A DNA stretch of 64,000 bases from positions 868,001-932,000 of the forward strand of contig JAIXMF010000003.1 in the NCBI GenBank assembly GCA_025201365.1. Reading direction: 5' to 3'. Below are positions 12,453-26,235 of the stretch, in pieces. Position 1 is the stretch's first letter, and every line of letters begins with the position of its first letter. Made by a program: the position numbers and the translations under genes. The notes beneath the pieces are model-generated. The model searched no databases and was not told where the DNA came from. It saw only the letters and a list, made by a program, of their open reading frames with translations. This DNA is from Syncephalis plumigaleata (lineage: Eukaryota > Zoopagomycota > Zoopagomycetes > Zoopagales > Piptocephalidaceae).

Positions 12453-15445
12453 TTATCCACGAATCCATGGCAATGGTGTTGTAGATGGTGAGGGTAAAGG
12501 CGAGTCTGAGAAGGGCAATGTTGAATGGTTCGAGTTACGACGATGTACATTGTTTGTCGTAGTATTACCATTAGTCATTGGACTATTCTGATTACTTGCT
12601 GGATAGAAGCCATGTGAAGTACGGAAGAAAGAAGCGGATGTCTTTGGTGAAGCCAATGCTGCACTAGTATCATAAGGGTGATGATGATGATGATGCTGTT
12701 GATGATAGGCAAATTCATCTTTACAATAGTAGTCATTGATGGAGTGACCATAATGAGCTGTATTCGAATTGTAACTACCCGAAGATGAGATTGTTGCGGT
12801 TGACCGTAGAAACCGAAAGAACCACCACCAAAGTTGGGTGATGTTGCATACGATGCCATCATCATGGAATGTAAGGTGTCGATGAATAGGGTGCAGTAGT
12901 AGCAATGGCTACTGGTATACTAGTACTAGTACTATTACTATTAGTAGTGTAGTATTAGTATTAGTATAAGGACGTGCACCATCATCTAATGATAGTACAG
13001 ATGGTGATGTTGCAAACTGATTCATGACACTCTTGTTAGAGAAGACGGGTGACACGAGTGATGCTGGATTGGTGGTGGTTGCCATCATGAAATTACTATT
13101 ACTACCTGTAGTAGTAGTAGTGCTGCTGCTAGTAATAGAGGTGGTAGTAGTAATTGTTGCACTTGGTGAATGAGATCGTGACCATGGTAGAGCAGGTCCA
13201 GTTAATGAACTATTTACAGAATGATTGCTATTGGCGGTTGCTGTTACAATTGGACTTGAATTAACTACAGGTGATGAGTTGCTGGATGTTAAAGGTTTCG
13301 ACACACTAATGGCTCGACTAAGTGCTGATGTAGACTTGGGTATCGTATTGGCGGTAATGGTAGCAGTGCATTAGTAGTAGTAGTATGTAGCAGTAGTGTT
13401 AGGTAAATTGAAGCCAATTTGTGTCTTGAATGATGATGGTTGTGTGCTGCTGCTGTTGATTCAATCATTTCTTCTACTACATCTTGATTACTACTGTTGT
13501 TGTTGTTGTTGTTGTCATCGTCTTCAGATGAAGTCATACGACGCAGTGGACGACGTTGATTACTACGAGTGGCAGCCTTTAATGATGCACCAAAGTCATA
13601 TCGTCCAGCAAATGACGTGTTCTTCTTGGATGGTTTACGTGGAGCTGCTACCATCCAATGATCAGTGATTGTCCAATAGTCTCAGTGGTAGCAGTATTAT
13701 TGTTGTTAGTAGCTGTAATGTAGCTGTGTAGTGCCAGTAGCTGTATTGGATGTAGTCATAGCGGTGGATTGACGAGATGCTGCAGTCGATGGTTTGAAAC
13801 GTCGTTGCTGTATGGGTAGTACATCCCTTTCATCATCGTCGTCATCTTCTGTACGTGATTTCATTAGGACTTGTTGCCAGGCTTTCTCGGCATCTTGTTG
13901 AATACGTTTACGTTCACTGCTCGTACGATCCTGATGATGCTGATGACGGCGACGATCTTGATGATGTGCAGTCAATGCTGGCAATGAAAAGTAGCCATCA
14001 TTAGGATTCATAATCATACGTTGCTGGTAACTATTATTCGTAGTTATTGGTGAACGGGTTACTATGACTCGATAGTTGCTACCACGATTATTGTCCCAGA
14101 ACTCCTTGCCATCTACCAGGTAACGTACGCACAATTCGACAACCAATGGTTCCATCGTTTGCGTTGCATTCGATTGACTATTCGCTGCTAGCATGTCGTA
14201 AATAGGAATGCAGGCTAGGAATCGGTCAAAACCACCATTGCTGATACTATCGTAGAACTCGCCCGATATGTCCTCCTGTGTCTGCCAGTTGTCGAATGTA
14301 TAACGTATGGTGACCGCCTTGTGGAATGCGATGTTCTGACAACACGTCAATACACGCAAGTGACGTGCATTGCCAGCAAGACGAATCCATTCTATGGAGA
14401 TTGGTCGCATGGTCAAGTGGAATACGGATGTCTCGGGTAGATTCACCAGTTGTAATCGATATTCACCAGAGCGTAGACCTTGTGCTTCCTCAACTGCTCT
14501 ATCACCTTGTTCAAGCGTATCTTCTATTCGTGAATGACCATTGATGAACGACGACGACGACGAACGGAATGCCTCATCTTCAGAGTCAGAGTCTTCACTC
14601 TCGGTATTCTCGCCTTCTGACTCGGTACCGGCAACCGATCGAGGTGATTCCACATGTCGGAAGAAACGAACACGGCAGATCTGTGCGTCAAAGTGTACAA
14701 ACTTCGTCGGGGTAGTCGGTTCTGATTTACTGCGTGGCTTCATACCGCGTGTCTTTATCTTCAACGATGGTTTAACAATCTCTCCGCTCTTCTTGGTAAC
14801 CAGGCTTGAACGACGAGCCCACAAACTGGGACGACCGTCATTCAAGTTGAACGGCGTTGATGCAGGTGCTGTACAGTCGGGGGAGTTGCGTTCACTCGAT
14901 GGTGATCCTACTGTATTAGGGGTAGTCGTACCAGTGCAATGCTCTGAAGCGGAAGTTGTCGAGCCTGATGACATCGTGCCATGATAGCCGTTTGATCCCA
15001 TCGCAGCCAGTGGACGTACCGCTAAGGGTGCACGTCTCAATTGCATTTGAGTATTTAGGTTGGCAGTAGCAGCGACAGCAGCAGCCACGGTAATGGCCGC
15101 CTCACTTGCCGCCCGTTGTCGTTGCAATACAGCAGGAGCTGACACAGGCGGTTGTTTCACAGGCACGATGACAGCAGGTGGCATAGACGTGGCCTCTCCA
15201 TTCTCCGATGCGGTAGATGTAGATGTGACGGAGGCAAGCGGAAGAACCTGCCCATCAGTGGCACCACTATTGACAATAGGATGGACAATGGCCTCTCTAC
15301 TCGCCATAGCAGCGGATTTCTTGGGAGGCGCCTGCGCCAAACTAGGCTTCACCGCTAATAAACGTACACGTCGATTGCCCCACGTGGTACCAGCGGCATG
15401 TGTGGTGGAGGAGGTAGTGTTAGCACCTACGTTGATTGTCGTCAT
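12453..15445 (-). CDS. CBM21-domain PP1 regulatory subunit
   Basis: Targets type-1 protein phosphatase to glycogen, like yeast Gac1/Pig1 or animal PPP1R3. The start MTTINVGANTTSSTTHAAGT is at 15445. The first 579 codons are one open frame: an Ala/Thr-rich N-terminus, the RVxF-type PP1 docking site TKFVHFDAQ, an acidic Ser/Glu stretch, then CBM21 (VTIRYTFDNWQT, FLACIPIYD, VELCVRYLV, ending EFWDNNRGSNYRVI with the conserved Trp-Asn-Asn and Asn-Tyr). Downstream of about 13706 coding character continues in changing frames: KKNTSFAGRYDFGASLKAAT, a poly-Asn run from (GTT)n, long Ser/Thr tracts, SYATSPNFGGGSFGFYGQPQ, and a tail ending SPLPSPSTTPLPWIRG at 12453. I treat this as one protein of about 1,000 residues with several frame breaks. 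The tail could instead be a separate gene, but no start suits it. Confidence 0.85.
13490..13516. repeat. (GTT)n tract coding poly-Asn
   Basis: A short trinucleotide run inside the CBM21 gene; on the minus strand it codes for six or seven Asn residues after an Asp run. Such tracts are variable in length. Confidence 0.7.
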
Positions 15446-18400
15446 TGTAGAGGTTTATGAATAGAAAATAAACTAGTAGTGATAGTAATAGTAGTAATAG
15501 TAGTAGTAAACGAGTACAAGTACAGAAATAAGAAAAGCAGGCCCACAATGGGCTTTGTAGATTCTACAGGGTCAAAAAAGAAAGAATAGATAGATAGAAA
15601 GATAGATAGATAGGTAATAGATATTAGTAAGTTGTTGCTATCGCTATCCCTGGAATAACAACGCTGTCGAGTCAAAAGTCACGACCACACCCACACGCCC
15701 ATTCAATAACTATGGTAATGTGCAGTATGTGGAAGGGGGGAGGAGGAGGGAAGAATAGACCGGTTTTTGGTGTCTGATTCCACGCTGTCGCCACTACTAT
15801 CCACCAAACTCTAGTGTATGTATATATAACACTATATATATAATAACTATATATATAGACGTATGTATAATCTTGCTAATCAACAATAGCCTTTCAGTTT
15901 ACACAGCTATTAGGCAACGCGGTAGATATAGTTCAAGAATAGAAGAAATAGTAGAAAGCGCAAGACTGATAATTAGACACGCAGCACTCACAAAGAACAC
16001 AACAATAAAAATAACAACAATAACAAAAACCGGGAAGGGGCAAGAGAAAGATAGAGAAAGGTAGAGAGAGAGAGACAGTCGTGCTCAAGAGGGGAGGAGC
16101 AAGAGAGAAAGGAAGAAGGGTAAACGAGATTGGGGGAAGTATGAATTTAAACGTTAGAAAGCAAGAAAGCAAATGTTGTGTCCAGGTGGCATGGCCAGTG
16201 TGTGTACGAATGGATGTGATCGTTATCTCACACACACACACACACAAGCGTGTACATATCCATTCACATAAAAGAAGAAAAAAGAATCATACTTGCATGA
16301 ATGCAAGGAGTAAAGAGAAATGAATAATAGACGTGAATATACATATCAATATCGATATTATTGATAGATCAATCAATCAAGTAAATGAAGATAAGAAAGG
16401 TAAGAAAGCGTAATCATTCATGTTGTCAAACTTGGTTAATCAACTATACAAATGGCGTGATAGTTTGTGACTATAAGCCAATATAGTATGATAATGATTC
16501 ATCATCTATAATACAATATCCCCACGAGTAATACACTGCCATCACTCACCGCGGATGATAATCAAACGTGGTTATTCCCAACGTATAGTGTATACGTGAA
16601 TTCGTATGTAATAGTAAATATAATATTGATGACAATATAAGAATAAGGAGAAGAGATAGATAAATAGTAGTAGAGAGAGAGAGAAGAGAGAGATATATAT
16701 ATCTTCTTGATTGAATAATGAAATAGGATATAAAACAAGGCACACACTCCCTTCACTACTACTACTGTGTTATCACTAGTGTAAAGAAGAAGAAAAAGAA
16801 GAGAACGGAGAAGAGAAAGAGAGATAAAACAATAACAATAACCAAGAATGAATTCAATATCAGTGTAATAATCACACTATCGTTCAATGTAAGGAATAAA
16901 GCCGATGTTACAGATAAGAGCAAAGTCGTTATCAATGCTTAAATAGTGGAGTGGAGTGGAGTGTAATCGTCTCTATCTCTTCATGAAATGAGATGATAGG
17001 AAAAGCGCGGAGCACTAAAAGAGAAAACGTGAGTACGATAATCCAAGTCAAGATTGGCCACCGATAGTGACAATGAACGAGGAACAGGTAATAAGATAGG
17101 ATTATCATGTAACCATCACACACACACACACACAAACACACAAACATCACGCATATATTATGACTATGACAACATGACACTAGAGAGCGAGAAGGAAAAA
17201 GATGTTTCTAAATGACTAATTCGGTGGGGATGGGGCATATGTTGACCATCCAAATGTGAAGCATGGCGTGCATTACTAAAGTGTTTCTTTTTTTTCCTGA
17301 TCCTGACTCTCTACGCGATAAGCTTATCCTTAAAAATGGCGCGTGGTAAACTGCGTACAACCGATAAATCACCAATCACGTTTCATCGTCTTACCTTGAG
17401 TGACGATACTGTATGCGGTACTGCACTATAAGCAACACGAGACAATCCAGTAATATGAGAGTGGAATGGTAGACCTACAGTTTAGTTGCAATAGAGAAGA
17501 GGTGGTATGCGCGCACGGTGCAGATAAACCTATGGAACGCGACAGAGGCGAGAAATGAGAATAGGGATGTGCGTGTGTATGCGAATGGTGGTAAGAGGAA
17601 AAGGCGTTGTTGTGAGCAATCGCGATGATGATGATGATGAAGAAGATAGGAAATGGTGCTATGTATGCGTGTATGCATGCATTCGCATTAATCGTCGACG
17701 TAAACTGCAGCACGTATGTAGGTTGTGTGTGTTTGTTTGTTTGTGTATGCGTTAAATGGTAATTGAATAAAGAAAGAAAGGGATAAGGTGGAAATGAGGG
17801 GACTAGACCGAGAAACAACAAGTGTACAACGTCGATGTCAAGAAAGTGTTTCGGTAATTGTTACTATTATTAATCTTCAATTGAATAGTAGACAAGTACA
17901 CGAATAGATACAAGTATGGATACGATGAAATAAACTTTCTTACTTTACAGGTTGCCTTTTATATTTATTCATTTATGCAGATCAGTCATCGGCATAGGCT
18001 ATACTATACATAAGAGTAAGAAATTCTCTTCTAATGAATAGGAATACTAGTCAATCTATACACACACACACAACAGTAATAGTAATAGATTGACATGTAG
18101 ATTTGACATTAATGAGTATACGTGTCACTGATAGTAATAGTAATAGTATAATACGCTATTACTATTTTGTATATCTATGCACAGTGAATTGGGGTAATAA
18201 TGACTGGTTTCGGTATGGGTGAGATGGATGCAGTTATCCTCACCTACTCTCTCTATCTCCCTCTCTGTCATGTATATCATCGAGTAGTTCGCCTTTTGTA
18301 TCGTGTAACCAAATAGGTAGTATGTGGGGTAAAGCATACACACACACACGCACATACACGACATACACATACATTTGTACATACATATTGCTACATATAA

Positions 18401-18451
18401 ATCTATATATATTCTGATCATAATGATTGTATTAATGTAACAATAAATCAA
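15446..18451. other. 3-kb gene-poor, repeat-rich spacer
   Basis: No gene that I can support between the CBM21 start and the kinesin stop. It contains GATA repeats (15580-15610), TATA runs (15820-15860), GA-rich tracts (16030-16130, 16670-16695), CACACA runs (16230, 17115, 18062, 18340) and GATGAT near 17620. All long open frames here are repeat-driven or cross such tracts. A 31-codon frame at 17337 (MARGKLRTTDKS...) has ordinary codon content but no support. The left part should hold the CBM21 promoter. Confidence 0.55.
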
Positions 18452-21400
18452 CTACTGCTGATGACATTGTCCAGTAGCATTAGCCTCTTCTGTAATATCT
18501 AATACAGGACCTGTACGATACTAATAGTGATAATAAGGAGTGATTAGCATAATAATAATAATAAGAATGATGCTAATATGCAGTTACCTTCACGGATCCT
18601 TTGGGGTGTCTCTTTGATTTGGGACGGTTTTCCTTTTCTTTTTCCATTTCCTTATCATCACACTGCTCGGATGTTACACATCTAGACGCGGATGCAAATG
18701 TGGCAGGTGTCGAGTTACGCACAACAGATGCTCGTCTCGTATTGGATAGTATGACGTCGTTCTTTTGTCTATCCGTTTGACGTGATTCAGGAGTAGAACA
18801 TGCAATATGCGACGTCATAGGAGGGGTGGCATTGTGAGATGTACACGTTGACCAGGCAAAGGATGTTTGCCCTTCTTTACCCTGATTGGTGACATTTGAC
18901 AAGGGGATTACAGCATCGTCGTTTGCATGTCCCCTCTCCTTCTGCTTGTCCTTCTTTTGGCCCTCCTGCAACTGTTGACAACCTCGATGATGCCATGATG
19001 ATGATGCCGTTGGCTATGGCGTCGACTACTACGCGACTATGGCTATCCGCTACTTCACCTTGACTACTTTGTAACAGGGTTGGCCCCTCGAGGAATGTTG
19101 TCGAGTTTTCGGCTGATAATTACCGCGTAATTCCGACAACGACGTCATTAACTGATGGGTTAGTTGCATCTAATTAGGCAGTTCACGCGTAGTGTACACA
19201 GGGCACATATTAGCTCGCACGTCATATCCCGCCATTCTTGGTCTATTCATGGCTGCTTATCCCTCCATAATTACCGTGGACATTTCTGTTTCTGACACGT
19301 CGTCAAACGTTCGATTCGTCATTGACTTCACCTCGTCCATGGCCATACGTAAATACTACAAGGTCGTGTATGTGCAACGTGTCCGTAAAAGTGAATTAGT
19401 GCTTGTCATACAATACGCATTGGATATTGAATGGATGGATCTACATACTGCATGAATTGCGGCACCCTCTCGTTCAACTTGTAGACAATTGGAACAACCT
19501 GTCGTCTCTTCTTGTGATCTATATAATGATGTATGTGTCAATGAGTGTGATTAACAATAGATAGATATGTATGCGTTATTATTATTTACTTCTTTATCGT
19601 ATGGATTTGTTTCTCTAGTCGTCGTAGTTTCTCTAGCATTGGTTGTCGTTCCATTTCCTAATACATTATCATTCTATTAATCAATTAATTAATAAATGGA
19701 TATGGTTAGTAGTACCAATTGATTAATACGATTCTGTAGCTGAGTATTCTCCTCTTTCAATGCTTGAGATTTGCATTGTGCTTGCTTAGTCTACAATCCA
19801 TTGATTAGTGTTAGCATCCATTAAAGTCATTGTAACTTACTAGTGATTGCTGCTTAGTCAATCGATCCGCTAACTCGCCATTGGCCTGTTGTATATCCTT
19901 AGTCTGCGTTGTTGTCTTTTCCAGTTCCTCCCATCGTTGACGTAGTTGATGATAATCTATCAATGTAATGATATTCGTTAATGACTAGTATAACTAACTA
20001 ATATATATATGTATTTGTATGTGTGTATGTATACCTGTTTGTAGACGTGTATAATCACTTTGAGCAAGTTCTAATGCATTGTTTAATTGCTCGATCGTCT
20101 CTTGATGTTGCTGCGTCAATTGTCGTGTGTATTATGATGGCTGCCTCGACTGCACATTTTGCTTCTGTTTCCAGTTTATTTATCTGCTCTTGTAGCTGAT
20201 GATAATTCGCTCCAATACTCCTTCTCCTTTCTATGTGTCTATAGAAAAATTAAGTAATAAGTTACTAATGCTAGATTAAGTAATTTACCTCATTGTTCAG
20301 ATCTTGTTGCTTCTGCATCAACGTCATACTCTCCTCGAGCTGTTGAGATTGCTTAGTTAGACGATCTACCTCCATTCGAGCTGCCTCCTCCTGACGTGCT
20401 AGTTGGTTACGCCATGCTTCCTCTTGTTCCGTATGTTGTCGCGATATTGCTTCTATCTGCTGGTTCAAGTTCACGGTGCATAGCTCAGCATCGTCAACTG
20501 CTTGTTGCATGGATAACTTTGCCTGATCCAGCTGACGTTCAAGCAATTCAACCTGGTTTGTCAATGATATAATCTAGTATAACATGTTAATCCAGTAGAT
20601 CGATGCATCATGACTAGCTTATACACATTACCTGCGATTGACGTGACTCGATCTCTCGTTGCATGACTGCGTCTTTCTCCTCGAGTTCCGTATTCTTCTC
20701 TATGTAACTCGTAATAATCTCCTGAAACGAATGCAACTCTGTTTTCAGCATATCACATTGTTCGGTCGTGGTATTCAACTCGTGTAGGCATTGCTCCATT
20801 CGTTCTCGATCCGCACCCATCATAGTCGTTTGTTCCTGTAGTTGTACTTGTAACTTTTCTTTCTAAATGATACATTGCTACGTTAATATAATCAAGCATA
20901 TACCGTCACATTCATACTGTCATTGTTTACCTCCGATAGAAGTTGTTGCCGGTCAGCTGTATGTTGCGACAGCATATCATCACGTTCAGCTACCATAAAC
21001 TGATAGGCATGCTCTAATTCTACCAATTTCGCTGCCTTCACATCCAGCATCTCTATACGTTCCTTCATCGACACCGATTGATCATTCGCCGTTTTCAGCT
21101 TATCTTGAAGTAGGGCCACCGCATCCATCTCTGCTGCTAACTGTGCTTGAATCGTTGTCACAGCTGATTGCTCGTTTGATACACGTTCATTTAGCGTATT
21201 AATCGTCTCCTTATCTAATCTACTTTGTTCTTGAAGTTCGATCACGATCTGTTTCTCATTCGATAAACTTGCTTGCAATTCATCGTTCACTCCTTCTCTA
21301 GTATCAATTGTTGATTTAACTTTGCTATATTCTCAGTGTCCTCATGTCGTTGTTGCTTCAACTCTTCTATATCACGAGTAGCACTTGACAATTCTGCGTT

Positions 21401-24400
21401 GATTCGCACGATTTCTTCCTCTTTCATCTTATGCTGCTCCCCAATTGTCTATACACGACAAGTGTTGCTGAATCGTGCTATGCAATTCATCCCGTTCATT
21501 GATACCACCTTCTCGTTTGCCGCCATCTCCTCTCTTAGTCGTGTCGATTCTTTAATCTTCTCCTCTAGCTCTGCCTCTTATTGTCTAATTGCAATCGAAG
21601 ACTCGCTATCATCTCCTCGTGTTCATGTTGTATCTTTTTCATTTCAGTTTGTTCATCACTGCATCCTGCTTCATCTTTTCCAGGCTTTCCTCTAGCAATT
21701 GATACTTTTGCTGCAATTCCATCGTTCTGCGTAACAATCTGCAATTCTGTGACTGTACTCTGCAATGCATGTTCCATCTATTTACATCGGATCTTAGTAA
21801 AAAGTCATATGACTTATCACTAATCAGCATACCTCTTGTCGTTTCAATTGCAGGTCAGCAATAGCCTCTGATAAAGCATCTAGTCGATCTAGTCCATGTG
21901 CTCGCTGATCTCATCCACATCAAGTGATCGTGCAATCATAATCAATCTATTCTGATATTCTTGTTTGTTATGCGTTATCACTTCCAGTTGACGCGTTAGA
22001 TCCTTGGCTTGTTGCTGCAAGCTTTGATGTATACTATGCAACATTTCGATACCTAAGAAATAGATGATGATTATTGTCATTATTATTACTGTTACATTTA
22101 GTATAGTCACGTCAAACATACTCTAGCAGTTTATCGGTTGTTCCCGCTATAATCCTGATTCCTCATCTTCCCACTACATTGATCGATTAATTGGACATTG
22201 TAACATAAATGAATATCTACTAATCATTGCCTGAGATAGTTGATCAGTTGCTAAAGTCATTGGTGTCTCATCGTCTATCATGACTGCATCCATTGAGCAA
22301 TCAACTCGCGATCCTTGATAGCCTTTGATGTCCATTGTTGTTTGTCGACTGATTCACACTTCTATTATTGATTATACGAGTTCACTATTAGACTATTACA
22401 TATGATTGTATTATTGTTCATCTACCAATGATTTAATTTGTCGTGAACCATCGCTTAACTAATAATCTCACTGATTAACTGTAATATTACACGCTACTCT
22501 TACTACTTACACGATAATGTTTACTGGGTCTATTATCGACCAGTTCATCATATATAGATTCATTATCGTTGTAGAAATCCATCTAGTACATCGATATAAG
22601 CTTGCATATTATCATTTATACTCAACAAGCATAGTAGTAACTTACTGATTGTACACTTTCTGTAGATTTCTATTAATTCATAGTTAGATTGTATCTAGAA
22701 TTGTACACTTGTTAACCTACGCGTTTTCTATCTTGAATATAGTCCGTTGACATCTATCATGATTGCTTTTTAATAACCAACATTACTACTAATATAATAA
22801 AGCAATAGTTTACCTTTTTGATCTGCTGCTTAAGCTGACGTATTTCTTCTCGATATCTTTCAAGCTTTGCTGCATCTGTTATCACCTAGATGAGATCAAT
22901 TAATTAATTAGTTAATAATAAATAATAGCGATGAATACAGTCATAGTAGTTACTTCATTAATGGTCGGTTTATTGGCAATAGCCATGGCACGTCTCGCGA
23001 ACTTTAGCGTACTAATTGTTTCATCGACAAATGTGGTCGCTGGTGTAATCGTGCAAATAACCGATGTTTTAGCCGTACCACCCAATGAATTCTGTAAAAT
23101 ACGCGTAAGTTTCGAGTCTCTGTAGGGAACATGTCCTCGACTGTTGATGATTAATTAGTTAGTTAGTTAGATTAACATAAATACAGCATACTCACTTATC
23201 GCCACTTTGTTCAGCGAGACGAGCGATTACCGAGCCCAATGCCAATAGACTCTTATTAATATGTCCTCCTCCTTTAGTCGGATGCCTTCAGCCTTTGTAA
23301 ATCCCACTCGTTCTGAACCAGCCAAATCTACCAAATTCTACATTCCATCATTAGCACTCGATGTTAACTGTGCAATGTAGCAATTATTACCAAGCATGAA
23401 ATACGAGTTGCCTTTGATTTATCCTTATACGATTGATGATTGCGACTTTCAATGATCTAATAGCGAAATACGCCATTAGAATGATGACTATTCACGTAAA
23501 CTTACTTGATACATCACTTACCATACGGAATATAGTATGTGATCGACTGCTTCGTTCATTCATGTTAGTCTCCCTATGCTACGATTGGCTGATATCATCA
23601 TCATCATTGTATCTAGTTAGTAAAGGAATACATCAACTTGTTGTATAAGTAATGCTTACCCTCTCCTTTACGTAATAATTCCATAACTTCATTCGCACTA
23701 TATACCGGTGTTTCGGACAAATTGCCAACAAAGACTTCTCGCTATAAATCAATTACTATGTTAGTATATCACATCGATGCTTCCTCATTGCAAGTATATC
23801 AAAGTACATTGGGTGTTTCGTGAATCTTCAAGTTAATACGCGTTGGATCCAAAAGATCACGAATTACTTCATTGTAAATCTCCAGAAATGACGCTTTAAG
23901 TAGGAATTCGCAATCAGTACGCTAGATAGTTGTATTATTAGCGCCATTTTATCTGCATCTGCATCTTCATAATCATAAGCATAAGTATCTACAAACCTCT
24001 TTGACATGTTGGAAAATATCCTCAACTGCCAATGGAATAATACCCGGTTCCTCAGGTGGCACGCCATACATGGTAAACTAGATAATGCTAGTCATTATAT
24101 ACCATAGACTGTCAAACAAATAAACCACTTACTGTTTTCCCTGAACATGTTTGTCCATAGGTAAATACAGTGCCTATTTACAGCGATATATGTATATGCA
24201 TATATGCATACAATTAGCATTAATATCATTGTCTCTCTACAACTTACCATGTACACCATCAAGCGCACTGACTACAATATCACGCGCCAGTTTATCGTAT
24301 AATTCTCCGGTTTACACGTATCATCGAATATACGATCTAGTTGAATTGGTCGCGTTTTAATTAGTAACGAGACAAAAATTCGCTTGTTCAGTCTATTAAT

Positions 24401-24582
24401 TACTCTGTCACCAACAACACTTCGACTATCACGCACGTACCAAATGTAAACGTAGTACTATTAGCCAGTCCACGGCCGTCGTCTACCTGAATCGTGTTGG
24501 TACTTGCCAGATAGACACCTCTACTGGTGGAGTCACCTAGTGGGCGTATACGAATGGCAACGCGAATCTTGTCTTGTGACAT
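18452..24582 (-). CDS. Kinesin-7 (CENP-E-like) motor with long coiled coil
   Basis: Plus-end-directed microtubule motor. The motor starts [20 protein letters not shown] at 24582 and is spread over many short exons. Landmarks are [19 protein letters not shown], the P-loop [11 protein letters not shown] (about 24132-24173), [35 protein letters not shown], switch [16 protein letters not shown], and switch [19 protein letters not shown] followed by [19 protein letters not shown]. The neck region (ANKPTINE... then [14 protein letters not shown]) gives way to coiled coil from about 22.9 kb down to about 19.5 kb, rich in Gln/Glu/Leu heptads ([20 protein letters not shown]). The basic tail ends [14 protein letters not shown]... 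with a stop at 18452-18454. A CENP-E/Kip2-like class is inferred from the start and the long stalk. Frame slips lie near 24305 and 23268, with more likely in the stalk. Total length is probably well over 1,500 residues. Confidence 0.88.
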
Positions 24583-24706
24583 GACACGAACAGAAAAGAA
24601 AACCGTAGACGATGTAAACAAATACACCGCACCACTTGCTACTATTATTATTATTGCCCATTTTATTCATAGTTATCATACATAATCAATAACAACAACA
24701 ACAACA
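24583..24706. promoter_or_regulatory. Short shared promoter, kinesin / YEATS gene
   Basis: Only 124 bp separate the two divergent start codons. The stretch has ATT and AAC triplet runs and no recognisable factor site. Such spacing makes a common nucleosome-free region likely, which is inference. Confidence 0.45.
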
Positions 24707-25636
24707 ATGTCATCACGTATTATCCGTAAGAAAATACACGTCATTACGCGTAATGACGTACTAACTGATCGAGAGTTCTTTGCCGATCAATTTCCTTGGA
24801 GGAAATGGCAAATTGCCTTGTTCGAAGCGGAAGTGGACGCTTAGACGATCGAATGCCGTTTGTTAGCAAGGTCGTATTTCGTTACACGAGGATTTCGACC
24901 GTCCCAATCGTTGTAAGTACTCGAGAGTTTAGTACAAAAGAAGTTACGGCTCACTGGTTGTGTAGGCGTCACGCAATCCCCGTTTAAAGTAGAGGAAATA
25001 GGTTGGGGCGGTTTTGAAATGCCAATATCTATATTCTTTCATGGCAATGTACGACCGTTCACGTTTGTTCACGATTTAAACTTTGATTATAGCGTATATG
25101 AATCATCGGTCGAACTGGTAATGATTATTAGTAATAGAATCGATTATTGTAGTCGCTAACTTTCACTCAATAGGAATACGAGGATATTTGCGAGACGAGT
25201 GACTCGGAAAATGCCGGTACACCACCGCCACAAAAGCATCATCAAGTGGCTAGGAAGACGCCAAAGACCGTGCAGACTTCTAGTCATATGTTGAATGAAC
25301 GCAAGGTAATTAGTACGATGGAAGAATGATGTATTCGCTAATGATATACGTTGTTAGAAATTGTTGGATTCCATCGAAGAGCAAATGCAGAGTTTAACGG
25401 AAGATACGATGGACAGTATTACAAGATTCTTAGAAAAGAATGACGCATTTACAGATTCAACATCTGCTGATCAAGGTGGGTGGTAATAGTAGCAGCAACA
25501 TAAATCACCGTATTTAGACTAAACATCCTACTATTGTATAGATGAGATTACACTGGATCTAGAGAAGCTTAGCGATGATCAACTAGCGCAACTCAATCAG
25601 CAGTTACTTGGACTATCTGAATCAACAAAGAACTAA
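24707..25636 (+). CDS. TAF14: YEATS-domain protein, Taf14-like
   Basis: YEATS domains read acyl-lysine on histone H3; Taf14 is shared by TFIID, TFIIF, SWI/SNF, INO80 and NuA3. The start is MSSRIIRKKIHVITRNDVLT. The domain follows: FPWRKWQIALFEAEVD, then LDDRMPFVSKVVF and LHEDFDRPNR, an intron, FKVEEIGWGGFEMPISIFFH with the conserved GWGGF that helps build the aromatic cage, and FVHDLNFDYSVYES. After this come a Pro/Lys linker (NAGTPPPQKHHQVARKTPKT) and two helical C-terminal segments ending LDLEKLSDDQLAQLNQQLLG, LSESTKN, which resemble an ET-type acidic/helical tail. Four or five exons. One frame slip near 24882-24884 (TTT read as TT) breaks VVF|RLHED. The symbol is by best resemblance; Yaf9 is less likely because the C-terminus lacks its coiled coil. 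Confidence 0.85.
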
Positions 25637-26235
25637 TAATAATGATGGTGTAAGCATTCATGTAACATATCGCTTGAAATAAATTAAAGTAAAAGGTTGG
25701 CATGTGTTGTTACCAATGTATTATTGTTAGTTATCAAGTAGAAAATGAAGTATGAATATATTGTAATAAATAATGTAATGACTTTGTAAACAGCTAGTGA
25801 AATAAACACTCGATGGCGATAATAACCTACTATTATTTCTTAGTATTGTTGCAGTATGCCAAGGACAAGAACACGCCATTTTAGATTGACATCCAAGTGC
25901 TACGCTACTGACATTACCCATTATTATTATTATTATTATTATTGTGTTACTCTTCTTCCTGGGCAATGCCAATTTCATAGCATTTTACTCATGAATATTC
26001 GAAATAACTCGTTACTAACCAATTAGTACTGAAGCTTAATGGTATATATATATATAAGCATTGTGATTGAATGCTTTACCTCGTTGATTATTACACATAT
26101 CATCTACCTTTAGTCATAAGTCCCTACTGGATAGTTTTGCATACTAAAATCAATTGTATTCAGGAAAAGAAGCAAACTTAACTACCAGATAACATTCGTT
26201 GTGTATATATATACATCCAAAAGCAATTACAAAGC
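25637..26235. other. Intergenic region
   Basis: AT-rich spacer with an (ATT)n run at about 25919-25943 and a TATA run at 26043-26055. No gene seen. Confidence 0.5.
25919..25943. repeat. (ATT)n microsatellite
   Basis: About eight perfect ATT units, intergenic. Confidence 0.85.

Noticed and set aside
13706-15464. Plus-strand open frames opposite the CBM21 gene (for example 14541-14984 and 15060-15464)
   Set aside because: They are mirror images of a biased, long coding frame on the minus strand that carries a recognisable domain.
17337-17432. 31-codon frame MARGKLRTTDKS...
   Set aside because: Short, isolated in a repeat-rich spacer, no family and no splice context.
16932-17821. Minus-strand open frames of hydrophobic character
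   Set aside because: They are built on CA/TG and TC repeats; translations are Cys/Val or His/Thr repeats with no homology-like blocks.
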